Shown here: in pieces, positions 31,374 through 42,187 of the stretch
Position numbering within the stretch: position 1 is the first letter of the stretch
How the letters are laid out: every line of letters begins with the position of its first letter
Assembly: GCA_020746995.1 (NCBI GenBank)
Contig: JAGPXD010000002.1
Coordinates: 5,704,001 to 5,768,000 of the forward strand
Source: Plectosphaerella cucumerina
Lineage: Eukaryota; Ascomycota; Sordariomycetes; Glomerellales; Plectosphaerellaceae
Length of the DNA stretch: 64,000 nucleotides
Direction of reading: 5' to 3'
Position numbers and translations under genes: made by a program
Notes under the pieces: generated by a model
Seen by the model: the letters and a program-made list of their open reading frames with translations, nothing else
What the model was told of the DNA's origin: nothing
The model's database searches: none

Positions 31374-32951
31374 ATGGGCTCTCAGGAAGCTCCCGACGGC
31401 TCAATGCCGAACCTCCCTACCATCAAGCTCGACATGACGCTCGCGGAGCTCTACCGCACTGGCTCGTCTCGAACGGCGAACAAGCGCATCGGACAGATTC
31501 TCGGCGGCATCAACTCGACGACAGACATCGGCCTCGACGTCCCCCGCAACGCAAAATATCTCTACCAAGACAGGGCCTTCAACACGACGCTCGACGATAG
31601 CCCTGCGACGCCCGGTACGGAGGCCGTCGTGCGCCGCGAGCTGTCGATGAAGTACCTTTCCCTCATCCCACAGCGCGACGCCTTCATCTCCGGCGACACA
31701 CCCGTCATCTTCTTCCGCACCGGCGCCGGCAACAAGCGCTTGGGCCACGACATGGAGGAGATTGATTCGACGATAGCTGTGCTCGACCCGGCCCAGCGCC
31801 CTCGGGTGATCATCTGCGCCAGCCCGGACGATATCCCCATCAAGGAGGAAGGCATCGATATGCTCGCTTACAAGTTGATGCTCGATGGCCTGGAGAAATA
31901 CGACCTTGTCATCGATCCCGATACCCACTGGTTCCTCAACTCAAAGGCTGCCCTTGCCGAGTCGGGCTTGCCAACCCCTCGGAGCGACGTTGTTGATCTC
32001 ACGGGCTTTTGTGTCGACGCCCTCACCTGCTGCGAGACGTGTGGCCGCGCCGACGAAGCCACGGGCAGCAAGGGCTACGTGATCCCGATGACATGCGATG
32101 GTGCGCGCGGAGCGTGGCTTGCCGAGCAGGAGGGGCGCATCTACGAGCTCCTTCGCAAGCGCCCGCTGCCGTTCGTGCTCAAGAACCAGCAGACCTTTGG
32201 AGGTGCAGGCACATTCATGGTGCGCACTGAAGCGGAGCGCGAGGCCGTCATTGCCGACTTCCGCGACGGCGTGCTGCGCCGGCTGTTGTCGTGCGTGACC
32301 GAGGCCAACACGCACCTGCGCCCCGGCGCGCTCGTCTTCTCTGACATGGTGGCCGACCCAATCGGTGACTACGGCGTGACCTTTTTCGTCCGCGGCGACG
32401 GCGAGACAGTGTTCCTCGCTGCATCGGAACAGATGATGTCCGAGGGCGGTGGCGGCACGGCCTGGATAGGCAGCTCCATCGATTACGAGAGGCAGGACGA
32501 GCTGCAGCGCAAGTTTGGCAGACTTGTGGAGCGTACGGCAGCCTGGCTGCGGGAGAAAGGGTATGTTGGGCCCGCGGGCGCTGATGTGCTCGAGACGGCG
32601 GAGCCAGTGGAGAATGGCGGTGGCGATGACGAGCTGCGGCGGTATCACGTCGTCGACCTCAACGTCCGTACGTCTGGGTCTCTGTGCCTGCCACTGCTGC
32701 GGACGCATTTCACGAGCCGCGGGCTCCGATGCGCGTCGTCTTTCAGCGTCAGCGTGAGGAAGTCGAGGGAAGGATTCATGCGCGACTTCCGCGAGGCGTT
32801 TGAACAGGGACGCATGTGCGTGTTGGCCTGGTACCAGGACCCGGAGTCGCGGCTGAGCATAGGTTACGTGGCCGTGGGCGCCGAGGACGAGGCGGGTCTT
32901 GCAACGGCGATGAAGAGGGTGAGGGATGCGACGGAGGAGATCATCTTCTAG
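31374..32951 (+). CDS. ATP-grasp domain protein (solid-state-culture type)
   Basis: Single exon, 525 residues. The sequence matches the fungal family annotated as solid-state-culture-specific ATP-grasp proteins. It has an N-terminal domain with FRTGAGNKRLGHDMEEID, a nucleotide-binding lid-like segment LPFVLKNQQTFGGAGTFMV and a C-terminal metal/ATP region HVVDLNVRTSGSLCLPLL (Asp and Asn placed as in ATP-grasp folds). ATP-grasp enzymes ligate a carboxylate to an amine or thiol through an acyl phosphate; the substrate here is unknown. The frame is open upstream, but the ATG at 31374 follows the TATA box and a CA-rich leader. It converges with the next gene at only 61 bp. Confidence 0.85.
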   Translation: MGSQEAPDGSMPNLPTIKLDMTLAELYRTGSSRTANKRIGQILGGINSTTDIGLDVPRNAKYLYQDRAFNTTLDDSPATPGTEAVVRRELSMKYLSLIPQRDAFISGDTPVIFFRTGAGNKRLGHDMEEIDSTIAVLDPAQRPRVIICASPDDIPIKEEGIDMLAYKLMLDGLEKYDLVIDPDTHWFLNSKAALAESGLPTPRSDVVDLTGFCVDALTCCETCGRADEATGSKGYVIPMTCDGARGAWLAEQEGRIYELLRKRPLPFVLKNQQTFGGAGTFMVRTEAEREAVIADFRDGVLRRLLSCVTEANTHLRPGALVFSDMVADPIGDYGVTFFVRGDGETVFLAASEQMMSEGGGGTAWIGSSIDYERQDELQRKFGRLVERTAAWLREKGYVGPAGADVLETAEPVENGGGDDELRRYHVVDLNVRTSGSLCLPLLRTHFTSRGLRCASSFSVSVRKSREGFMRDFREAFEQGRMCVLAWYQDPESRLSIGYVAVGAEDEAGLATAMKRVRDATEEIIF

Positions 32952-33012
32952 ACAAGCACGGCGGGGGGATAGATAGACACCTTCACGTTGCATGCTTTTT
33001 GTTTTTGTGCCG

Positions 33013-33955
33013 CTATGAGTCCCTCACGACCATCTCAGCCGGCTGCATCCCCCGCCCCTCGACGAGCACGCCGGCCTTGCGCAGGATGTCGACGCACCCA
33101 TCGACGACTTCAGGCTTGACGCCCTCGACGCCTTTTGTGAACTTGACCGTCTTGAGCCACTCGCGCGCGTCGGCCTCGGAGTAGTCGAGGTTAGCTGCGA
33201 TCCAGGCGACGGCCTCGTTCTGGTTCTCCTCGAAATGGCGCACGCCCCGGTCGAGCTTCTCGAACAGCGTCTTGAGTCTAGCATCAAGGCCACCTTGCGT
33301 GAGGGATGTCGAGGCGACGATCTTCCAGCTGCTCCAGGGGGTGTAGATCTCGCCGACGCGGCTGATCTCGCCAGAGTCGTGGTATTTCTTCGAGGTAAAG
33401 TGCTCCCACATGAAGTAGTCTGCCGTGCGGGCGTTGACGCCCTCGCGCAGGCGGGCAAAGGTGTCGAGGATGACCGTGTCGGAGAAGGCCGGGGCAGGGT
33501 CGGCAAGCCAGCCCTGCTGGTCGGCGAGGACGAAGCCCATGATCTGGCTGCCGGAGCCGAGGCGGGAGACGCCGATTTTGGTGCCGCGGAGGGAGGAGAC
33601 GGAGGTGATGTCGGGGCGGGAGGCGCCGGCGGAGATGGCCCAGCCTGGGGAGAGGTGGTCAGCAATGTCAGTCGGAGGTGCCGGAAGGGAGAGACATACA
33701 AAGGGGGGTGTCGACGTAGGTGCCGACGAGCCTGTAGCCGCCATCGCCCTCGACACCTTCCTTGCCCAGGCCCGCGATCCAGCCCTCAGTCAGGCCAATG
33801 CCGACGTCGATCTCGCCGGCGCGCAGGGCCGTGATCATGTGGCCGGTGCCCGAGGGGAAGGGGACCAGGTCGGCATCGAGGCCGTAGTGGTCCTTGGCGA
33901 AATGCAGGGGCGCCGAGAAGTGCTCGGGCACGAATCCAATGCGGAGAGAGGCCAT
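33013..33955 (-). CDS. Ca3427/Thi5-like periplasmic-binding-protein fold protein
   Basis: Exons 33700-33955 and 33013-33644, 55-nt intron; 295 residues. Type-2 periplasmic-binding fold: LRIGFVPEHFSAPLHFA at the start, LRAGEIDVGIGLTEGWIAGL, and after the intron CWAISAGA and LRGTKIGVSRLGSGSQIM. This is the pattern of the Ca3427-like PBP2 group related to NMT1/Thi5 pyrimidine-precursor proteins. The Thi5 catalytic Cys-rich motif is not evident, so thiamine synthesis is not implied. Splicing inside the Cys codon of DTPL|CWAIS is required for continuity. No signal peptide, so it is probably cytosolic. Confidence 0.88.
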
Positions 33956-34530
33956 TGCGGGATTGGCGGTGGTTGTTGTTGACGGAGAGGAAGCAGCAAG
34001 GGTTCAGCAGTGCCCGAAGCTCGTGGTGATGACGGAATGCGGGGTCGTCGGCATTGGCTTCAGGTTGGCGGGGTCGATTGGCGGGGCAAAGGAATTAAGC
34101 ACGACACCACACCACCACGTCGTGAAGACGAAGAAGAAGAGGAGCTTCGTGATCCCAAGGCCTTTACCAACAGACACCAGCAAATCGCCATCGCAGATGT
34201 GGGTAGCGAAACGGTTGGACCAGCGCCTCGCGGTCCAACCATTTCGTTATCCATACCTATTGAAGGAGCTCAAGTCAACGAAAAGACCAAGTCAGAAATG
34301 CTGGCTACACCACGAAACCTGGTCGTGTGTTCTTTAAGATCTTTGAAAGTTGACGTAGCTATACCTGCTACGTCCCTGGACTTACTGCCGCAGTGTTGTA
34401 TCGTGATCCCCGGTGTTCAAACCCGGGAGTCCTCTCCGTGTACGCCCATTGCTTCTAACTTACTCGAGGACCCGAAATACATTCAAAAACAAACCGAGAC
34501 TCCAAGAAATACAGACTCAGCCCAAAAGCC
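33956..34530. other. Intergenic region with a long imperfect hairpin
   Basis: 575 bp between two minus-strand genes. Contains the hairpin at 34201-34252. A tRNA T-arm-like word (GTTCAAACC) at about 34417 does not fold into a tRNA. Confidence 0.5.
34201..34252. repeat. Inverted repeat, about 21-bp stem with 10-nt loop
   Basis: Arms 34201-34221 and 34232-34252 pair with one mismatch (34212 with 34241) and two G-T pairs around loop AGCGCCTCGC. The core CGGTTGGACC/GGTCCAACC is nearly perfect. Confidence 0.7.
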
Positions 34531-37500
34531 CTAAGCACCAACCCTCTCCTCCGCAACCTTCTCCCAGTACCCCTCCATATCCTTCGCCTCAGTCTCAAAC
34601 CTCTCCACCTCCCTGGCCTGCCACTCAGCGAAGATCTGTCCCGACGCAAACTTCTCCTGCAACTCCTCAACCAGCCCCTCCGTCTTCCAGTCCAGCCACT
34701 TGGATCCGTCTCCGACACCCCCATCGCGCCTCTTGGCCGGCCTCTCGCCATCTGCGGCTGGCGCCGGCAGAGGCATCTTCGACACGGTCTGCGGAGGTAT
34801 GGTGAACTCCTCCTCCTCTTCCTCCTGCTTGGTCTTTTCGTTGTACTTCCTCTTCCTACTCTGCTCCTCCGACTCCCACGGGACATACTTCGCCGCGAGG
34901 CGCTTCAGGTCCGCGTCCTCAATGTCGTGCCTCAGCCGGCGCGGGTCCCAGTCCACGCCGTTCTTCACCTCGTGCGCTGACAGCCGTGCGACGGCCCGGA
35001 AGGCGTAGCGCGTCCTCATGATTTCGCCCACCTTCTTGTCGATGCATACCTTGCCAGCGTACTGGCGGAGGACGCCGAGAATGGTCGGGTGCCCGAACTG
35101 CAGCAGCGTGGAGATGTCGTAGACGACGTCATCGACGGCCATGAACGCGGCATGCTCGAAGCAGGAATCCTGTGCTTCTCCGTTGAAGACTTGCATCTGA
35201 CGCCTGGTGATGGTCGAGAGTGCTTCGGGCGGGGTAGTGACCCGGCCCACGACGAGGTCTTGACGCTTGTTCCAGAGGGTGACGATAGGCTCGTCTGCAC
35301 CACCGTCAGCCATGCGCTTCAGAGCGGCCTCGAACTCCTCCGTTGGGTTGCCCTTGAGATCCTTGACCGCCGCGCTCGCCTCGTCCCCTACGAAGACGCG
35401 ATCGCGGATGCGAATTTCGCCAGCTGCAAGCTCAGCGTCGGGCTGATATGTTTTGATCATCCGTCCAATCTTCAGCGCCTGGATACCCTCGAGAAGCTCC
35501 TTGCCATTCTCAGCATGATACTTCTCAAACGCCTTGGTTGCGTCCCTTCCGGCATAAGCAGAGAGAATATCTATACCGCCGGGATGCATGTCGAGGTACG
35601 CTGCAGCATGTCAGCCGTCGTCCACCCACCCTTTCACAGCAAAACTTACCTGTCGAAACGTCATAGACATCGTCGTAAATTTGCAAGTACATGCCCGTCT
35701 CGCGGAACTCGTGCCACGCCAGCTCTTCGCTGGTGAACAACCTGAGCCTCGATTGGGCGACGCTGAAACCCGGAGGCATGATCATGGCCACGCGATACTC
35801 GCGCAACTTCTTGACAACCTCGCCTGGCTCATAGCCGCCGAGACACACCATCATCATGGGGTTCCCGCCAGGGTTGGACAAGAGGGCCTTCTCCAGCTTG
35901 TCATCGGCAGGGTACAGCGAGAGTTCTGGGAGAGAATGTCAGCATCACCATCTTCACCACCAGATTCATACCCAGGGTCACACTCACCGCTGACGTCGTA
36001 GACCTGATCACCCACCATGATCCAAGTCCTCCGGCCGTTCTTCCCATCCATCACGGCCACCTCCTCGGGCCTAACCCACTGCACGACCTTGGCCATGGGA
36101 ACAGCCCGGTCAAATGACGTCTTCTCCTCGGCCTGTCGCGCCCGGAAACGATCTGCCGTCTCCTCGTTGAGGCACCACCCGTATGGTGAGCGCTCGACAA
36201 TCTGCTGCAGCTCTGCCTGGCTGCACCCGAGCTCCTGCCGCAAGATGTCCTGGTCGTACGCCTCGAGGTCCAGGCCCGATCGAACGAGGACAAACTCCGC
36301 GCACTTTCTCCGCCGGCGCAGGTCATAAAGCTCGGAAATGGTGAGATAGTCAGGCTCCGCCTGGCTGACCACTCGCATGGCTTGGGAGGGAGCAGTGCCG
36401 AAGCCGTCATAAGTGGTGGGCAGGCCGGTCGACATCTCTACGGGGTCTTCTTCAGCCAAGCTCGTTGACGGCGGGCCGATCTTGAGCAGGTCGGCGGCCC
36501 ACTTGGTGTACGTCGCGATGTTGTACGGCTGCCCCTGCTCGTCGATGGCCTCGACGTAGGGGGGCAGCACGAACTCAAAGTCCAGCCAGGAGCCTATGGA
36601 CGGAGAGGTGTGCAGAACCCTGAGCCGGGCCATGAGTTTTCCGTACTCGGCGTTCACGGCGGCCTTAAGCCCGACCGTGGGGCACCACGCGCAGGAGTAG
36701 AATCTGTTCATGGTGGCGAGGCCCGTGGCGAGCGCGACCGACCGGCAAATTAGCGGAGTGACTTGAGCAAAATGCCTGACCTTCAGAAAGAACGCCTCCG
36801 ACGTCAAGCCGGCTCGCGTGGGTAAAACCATCTCGCCGTAGAACTTGGCCTCCCACTTATAGGGCCGTCCTGGGTCGCTCTCCCACGCGGCCGAGGGCTT
36901 GTAGAGGCGGGCCGGGGCAAGCTGCACGGCAGGGAAGTGTTCAGCTTTCCGCTCCGGCAGACAGCCCCAAACCAGATTGCTGATGCCGACGTAGAACCAG
37001 GACTTCACACAGCGCTGATAGGTGTCCGTGTGCATCTTGTAGAGCAACACTTCGGCCTCCCTGCTATCTTTATCGATCTTCTTGACGAAAACGGACATGG
37101 CGTCCTGGTTTTGCGGGCCCATGCTGGTGAGGATGTTGACTATCCTGTGCTCCTTGATGGGGGTCCGAGGCATGGCGAAGTGCACATCAACCAGTTCCTG
37201 TAACGCACCGCGCGGTTGGACGTGGCTCCAAGGAGTCGCGGACCAGCGCAGACGGGCGTCGTGCTGCCACGGTCGCATCTGGCGCCACTGATCCCTTCTG
37301 GCCTCGATGCCGCTGATCAGCCTCCTGAAATGGCCGCGCATGGACTGCGGTTGATACTGAATGGCAGCACGGTTGAATTGCACAGGGCGACAGAAATAGT
37401 ACAGGAACGGGCGGCGGTGCGCGACGTACTCGCCACGAAGGACGCGGGGGAACTCCAGAGCTTTAGGACCGTACTTCTTGACGTCGCCGGCCCAAAAGTC

Positions 37501-38950
37501 CTTGTGCTGGATGGCGCGCATCCAGCCATTGGGTATAGGATAAACAGGATAGACCAAGACATCGCCTTTGGGTATCTTGCATGGGTAGCGGACGGATGCG
37601 GTTTGCCAACTTATATAACTGGGCCAAGGGGCGGCAGTGGAGGCCCAGTAGGTACCGATATTAGAGCGCTCGGGAGAGTCTCTCGCACCCTTAAGGTTCC
37701 AAATCCAGTCGGCACCGAAGGTCCAGTGGATAAAGGAATGACCGCACTACGAATTGCAGGTCAGTAATGGTTATGCCTGCCTGGGCGCTCAGGGAGGGGC
37801 TTGACCACTTGCCTCGGCTGCTGTCTCGTCGCCATAGAAGCTATCTGCGTCAGGGGAGGCCGAGAGCAGGGCAGGGGAGGGTGATCAGAATGCTCACGGT
37901 TCACGGAAATAAAGGTCTGAAGAGAATGGCTCTGGACTAGGGAGCTTCATCCTCTCCCAGGCGTTCATGGCATGCTAGAATAGAGTCAGTGACATTGGAA
38001 CTCGGGGGCAGGAGGCCCAGGGGCGCTCATGACGGGAACCTCACGTACCGCCAGTTCATGAATCATCTAGCCAGCACCAGTCAGTCCTTGTCATGTGAAC
38101 ATCGGTATCCGCCCATGAGACTTACAGTCACCGCCATTGCCATACGCGCAGTGGCCGCCTGGGATGGCGGGGTATTGAGGTCCAGTATGTACACCAAGGG
38201 CCCGACGTTCATCTTGATGAAGATGGACGAGTGACCGAACAAGGTAGTCGTCATGCCGAGGGGTCTCGCGCCCACACACTCGGCAGGAACAGCAGATAGC
38301 GCCCAAGCGACGCGCTTGTGAAAGTCCTTGTCCTCGATCCACTTGCGCACGGCGTCGGCAGTGAGGCGCTGGCCACTCGGCAAACGAGGGACATTGGTAA
38401 GAAAGCAGCCATTTTTGTCCTTGCCCACGATCTTAAAGGTCTTCGAAAGCAAGAGGGTGTTCTGCAGCCACTCCCCCTCCGCGGCGACATTGAGCAGAGC
38501 GTTGGCGAGCTCGATAACCTTGGAGAGCTCGGCCCAGATTCGCCGATCGTCGACGGACCATGTGTCCTCGTCATTGAAGCCGCACTCTCGCAGCTCGGGA
38601 TACTTGGAGAGAACCTTTTCATTGACGTTTAACCAGTGGCTGCGCGTGAAGACGGAGAACCATTTGGACTCATCGGGCTCCAGGAAGGGCTTGGTGTTCC
38701 AGATGCGCCCCTCATCCGGGCTACCGTCGGCTGGTAGATGCAGGGCAGCCATCTCCCAGGAGCGGAGACCGCCGAGATATTGCTGCTGCCTCGTCTCGTC
38801 CAGGAATAGGTGGTCGAGGTCAACGTCGCTTGGTCGGGGTATAGACGTGCCGGGGGGCACAGGATCGATGGGAGCGTAGCTCACACTGTCCAGACGGGGT
38901 GCGTTGGGGCCAATGCCTGGAGGCCACGGCCAGGCCTTTTCGTCTGCCAT
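34531..38950 (-). CDS. HELAH zincin-like protein fused to cytochrome b5-like modules
   Basis: Seven exons: 38126-38950, 38049-38066, 37898-37974, 37813-37840, 35988-37746, 35650-35925, 34531-35600; 1350 residues in one frame. The 18-nt exon 2 encodes MIHELA, and with exon 3 makes MIHELAHAMNAW, a zinc-protease HExxH (His278-Glu279, His282). YGDETAAECGHS (about 309-320) offers a third ligand, Glu312 or Glu316. Downstream lie a degenerate b5-like module (about 890-960: IMVGDQVYDVS, NPGG), a good b5 module (His1000 in HPGG, His1023), and a further degenerate one (FMAVDDVVYDIS, about 1145-1190). The C-terminus is charged with KRKYNEK and KRR nuclear-type signals. No signal peptide. Intron 4 has a GC donor. 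Function unknown; protease activity is inference. Confidence 0.8.
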
Positions 38951-40094
38951 GATGATCGTAATCGAGGTCCGGGGCAAGGGCAGGTATGTGCAGTCGTAGG
39001 TTCAAGAGAGCTGTGATGGAGATGTGGTTCAGGTCCGGGGCCAGACGAGAAGAAGAGAGGACTTCATGACCAAAATGAAAAGATGGTCGAGGAGGTCGAT
39101 GAGGTCGATACTGCAAATTGCACAAAGAGTTCCCAAAGAAACGAGGGGCCAAAGGGTCTTCGAGTACCATTCTTTGGTGTTGAGGAGTGGTGGGACAAAG
39201 GTATGTGGTCAAAGGCGAGGCCTTGGGATGACAAAGACTCCAAGCCCAAGGTCGTCGACCAGGGTGATTTTGAGGGCCGCCCTCACGTGAGGGGTTCATG
39301 GGGACTTGGGGTAGGTCGTGCCGATGTAGTGCAATGGTCATGGTTGCTGATACCTTGGCCTCGCCGGTGCTTTCAAGATGTCGAGGGGCGAAGCATCCGA
39401 GGGCCGGGCCATGTAGGTTGTCAAGGCGTCAGAACAGACTCTGAGAAGCGTCGAGAAAGAAAGAAAGAGGGAGACGACCTAGGTAGGTAGCTCACAGTCA
39501 GCAGTTACTTCGTCCCGTAGTCACCCGCAGAGCCGGCCGTATCCCTCACCACGCCCACGACCAAAGTCAACTGACCTATCGGTCAGCCTAGGACGCAACC
39601 AAGCAGCCAAGCCTCCGCCAGAATAGATATTCGGACGATCCAATCCAGAACGCACGAATCCTTCGCATTTTTTCTGTTGCACCCCGTCGACCCTGAGAGC
39701 TCCGCCGCCCAGCTGAACCACCGTCGTCTCATCTGCACCCATCAGCCGCACCCCCCTGAGGCCCTACCTCCGAAACAGGCCTCAGGCCGGCATCCAAGCC
39801 CGACGACTTACAGCACAAGACTGATTTGTGGCCGGGAAGCACTAGGAAATCTTCAGGTCGACCCCTCCATTGAACAGCCTCGCAGTCAAAAATGTCTCGG
39901 CCGGCCGACATGACAACGTCGCTGAGGAACGCACCATGCCGTCCCGGGCGCTTGACCTGCATAAGCTGCACCGCAGCTTGGGGGCTGGGTTTTCGTGCTG
40001 CTCGATATATCTGACGATGTTCCCTCGCTGTCGTTCAGCGAGGGGCCCTCTTTGTTTCGTCTTCTTCAACATCCCTCGACCTGCCTCATCCACG
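38951..40094. other. Divergent 1.14-kb spacer
   Basis: Between the HELAH/b5 gene (minus) and a surface-protein gene (plus). Short TAGG repeats (CCTAGGTAGGTAG) near 39479. No gene supported. Confidence 0.45.
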
Positions 40095-41486
40095 ATGCAT
40101 TGGTGTGCACTCCATGCTCTTGTCACGGCGGCGCTCTTCGCAGGCTCATCGATGGCTAATGAGCCCATGTTCGTCCGTTACATTCCCAGTCCCGCCGTTG
40201 AAACCTTTGGGTCGAACTCCCAGACGAGTCCCAAGCCGACAGAAGTGCCCATCCGGGCAGGGGCACTTGAGATTCGACAGGCGACCGAAATTAGCACGTG
40301 TGGCTACGTCGATGGCGTGCGGTGTAAGAGCTGCTCGAGCGGCCCTCTCTGTCCAGAACTGACAGGCATGGTCCAGCCTTACCATTGTTGCCATGTGTTT
40401 CTAGGCAAGTGTGCCGCTTCGGTTCGGCCGTCAGGGCCGCCGGCTGCTGCGACCTAGATTCAAACGGCAACTGCGATAATATCTGGACGGAATGTCTGCC
40501 GCGCAGTTCCTCGTCCGAGTACCAAACAGGAAACACCAGGCGGACGCTCTGGTGGTGAGAAAGCCCCCCCCTGGGGTTGCGGTGTGTCGTGCTGGGATTG
40601 TACAATGACTGACATTGGGACAAGTGGTAACACTTCTGCGCCGCACTGCGGCGTGTTCGAGTACCAAGACCCCGACTTGGCTGGGTACACCATGCATTTC
40701 TGTGCGTCGTCCAGCACAACGATCGACATATACCTCGAGCCTACAGTTGTTGTCGAGACGATTGCTGGGGCCACGGTCACGGTGACGCCCGAAATCCCTA
40801 CCCAGGATGTGACGACGAGCGAGAGTCAGAGCAGTTCGAGTACAGTTCCGGCGCCAGGCCCGACGACAACTGTTCCAACGCCCGCACCGGCCAGTCTTCC
40901 CGTGGGACCCATTGTCGGCGGTGTCGTCGGTGGTATCGGTATGTTACCTTCTCCTGTCGTCCGCTACATCCCGCTGACGTATGATTCAGCCGGTATTGCT
41001 CTCCTTGTCTTCCTCGCCTGGTTCCTGCTGGTCCACCGCAAGAGACAGCAAACCCCGCCGCCGCAAGCAGGGTATCAGGACATGCAGCAGCCGTTCGCTG
41101 TCAACCAACATCCGCCGGTCACTATGACCAACCCGGCATCGCCCGGATACGACAACAGCGGAAGGGCGAGCATCTTCAAACCGCCAGCGAGCGGATACCA
41201 CGCTGCCACGTCGCTAGTGGGTGCCGAGGCCGGAATCGCGTCGCCGGGTAGCCCGCCCATCCCCTACGACCAGCTGTATCAGCAGCAGCCGCCGCCGCCG
41301 CCGAATCAGTCTCATCAGCCGCAACAGTACCAACCGTACCTTCAGGCGCAGTCGCCGGCCCCAAATCATCCAGGGCCGGGCATGGGATCGCCACCTGTGC
41401 AAGGTGGACAAGCCTGGCAGCCTCCACAGGGGGCGTCGGAGCTACCGGTGACCAGGCCGGATGGCGAGTTGAGAGAGCTGCAGTAA
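40095..41486 (+). CDS. Single-pass membrane protein with Cys-rich ectodomain
   Basis: Four exons: 40095-40321, 40405-40554, 40625-40938, 40990-41486; 395 residues. Signal peptide at residues 1-21. The ectodomain has a Cys-rich unit (CGYVDG, VCRFGS, AAGCC, NCDNIWTEC, and after intron 2 PHCGVFEYQD...MHFCASS), then a Ser/Thr/Pro stalk. A membrane helix (GPIVGGVVGGIAGIALLVFLAWFLLV) forms when intron 3 is removed. The cytoplasmic tail starts HRKRQQ and is Pro/Gln-rich. This is the layout of fungal surface sensors or receptors (WSC/Mid2-like in plan, not in sequence). Intron 1 uses a GTGTAAG donor; the alternative 2 nt on leads to an early stop. Ligand unknown. Confidence 0.82.
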
Positions 41487-42187
41487 TCCTATCATTCGGC
41501 CGTTTCACTGAGGTGGTTTCAATGTGCAGCGGTTCTCAAGGCAAGACGGATTGTCGTTCCAAGTTGTGTGTGGAAGTTGAATCGATTGGAGCGACTGGGC
41601 GGAGGGTAGACGGGAACCAGAGTATGATTACATAAGCACACCTGTTTTGCGTCGCACCTTCGTTCCCTCGGGCTGACTCTTACCCCTTGAAAACTGCCCG
41701 GGCGGTAAGAGCGACGGGACCGAACTCCAGGTCCACAGTGGCAGTGTCGACGAGAGCTGGGGAAGGGGCTAACCTGGAACACCCGACACTTCCATCGCTG
41801 CTAAGCCCTAAATTTGTACCTGTACAGCCTCAGATCAGGTCGATCCGACTCACCTCCAGTCCATCCTTCGCTTACTCGCTTACAACTGGCTCGCTCGCTT
41901 TCTTGGCCGTCCTTTGATGACTGTGGCTAATCAGATTTGGTCCTGCCCCCGATCGTCGGATCCTTCGACGTCATTGTCCTCCTTCGACGTCACATCGTGA
42001 ACTTGTTCGACAGGCTTCAACTAGCGACACCACTGCAGAGGCCTCCCCAAAGAAGCTCGCCGTCTGACAGGCGCCATGTCTTGCAACAGCCATGATATAT
42101 TAGGGGTTAGACCCTGAGTCTTGGCGGCTTTCTTTTGACGACCGCAGCACTCTCACCATCAGTCGCAACATTGCCACTACGACACAC
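41487..42187. other. Intergenic region
   Basis: 701 bp. Contains a near-repeat CTTCGACGTCA at 41966 and 41984. Promoter of the coiled-coil gene; no gene seen. Confidence 0.45.

Noticed and set aside
31941..32993. 350-codon minus-strand frame opposite the ATP-grasp gene
   Set aside because: Antisense shadow; no domain, and it overlaps a clearly conserved gene.
34378..34442. tRNA-like T-arm word GTTCAAACC with flanking CCGGG
   Set aside because: Stem pairing for a T-arm fails at two positions and no matching acceptor, D or anticodon arm is found upstream.
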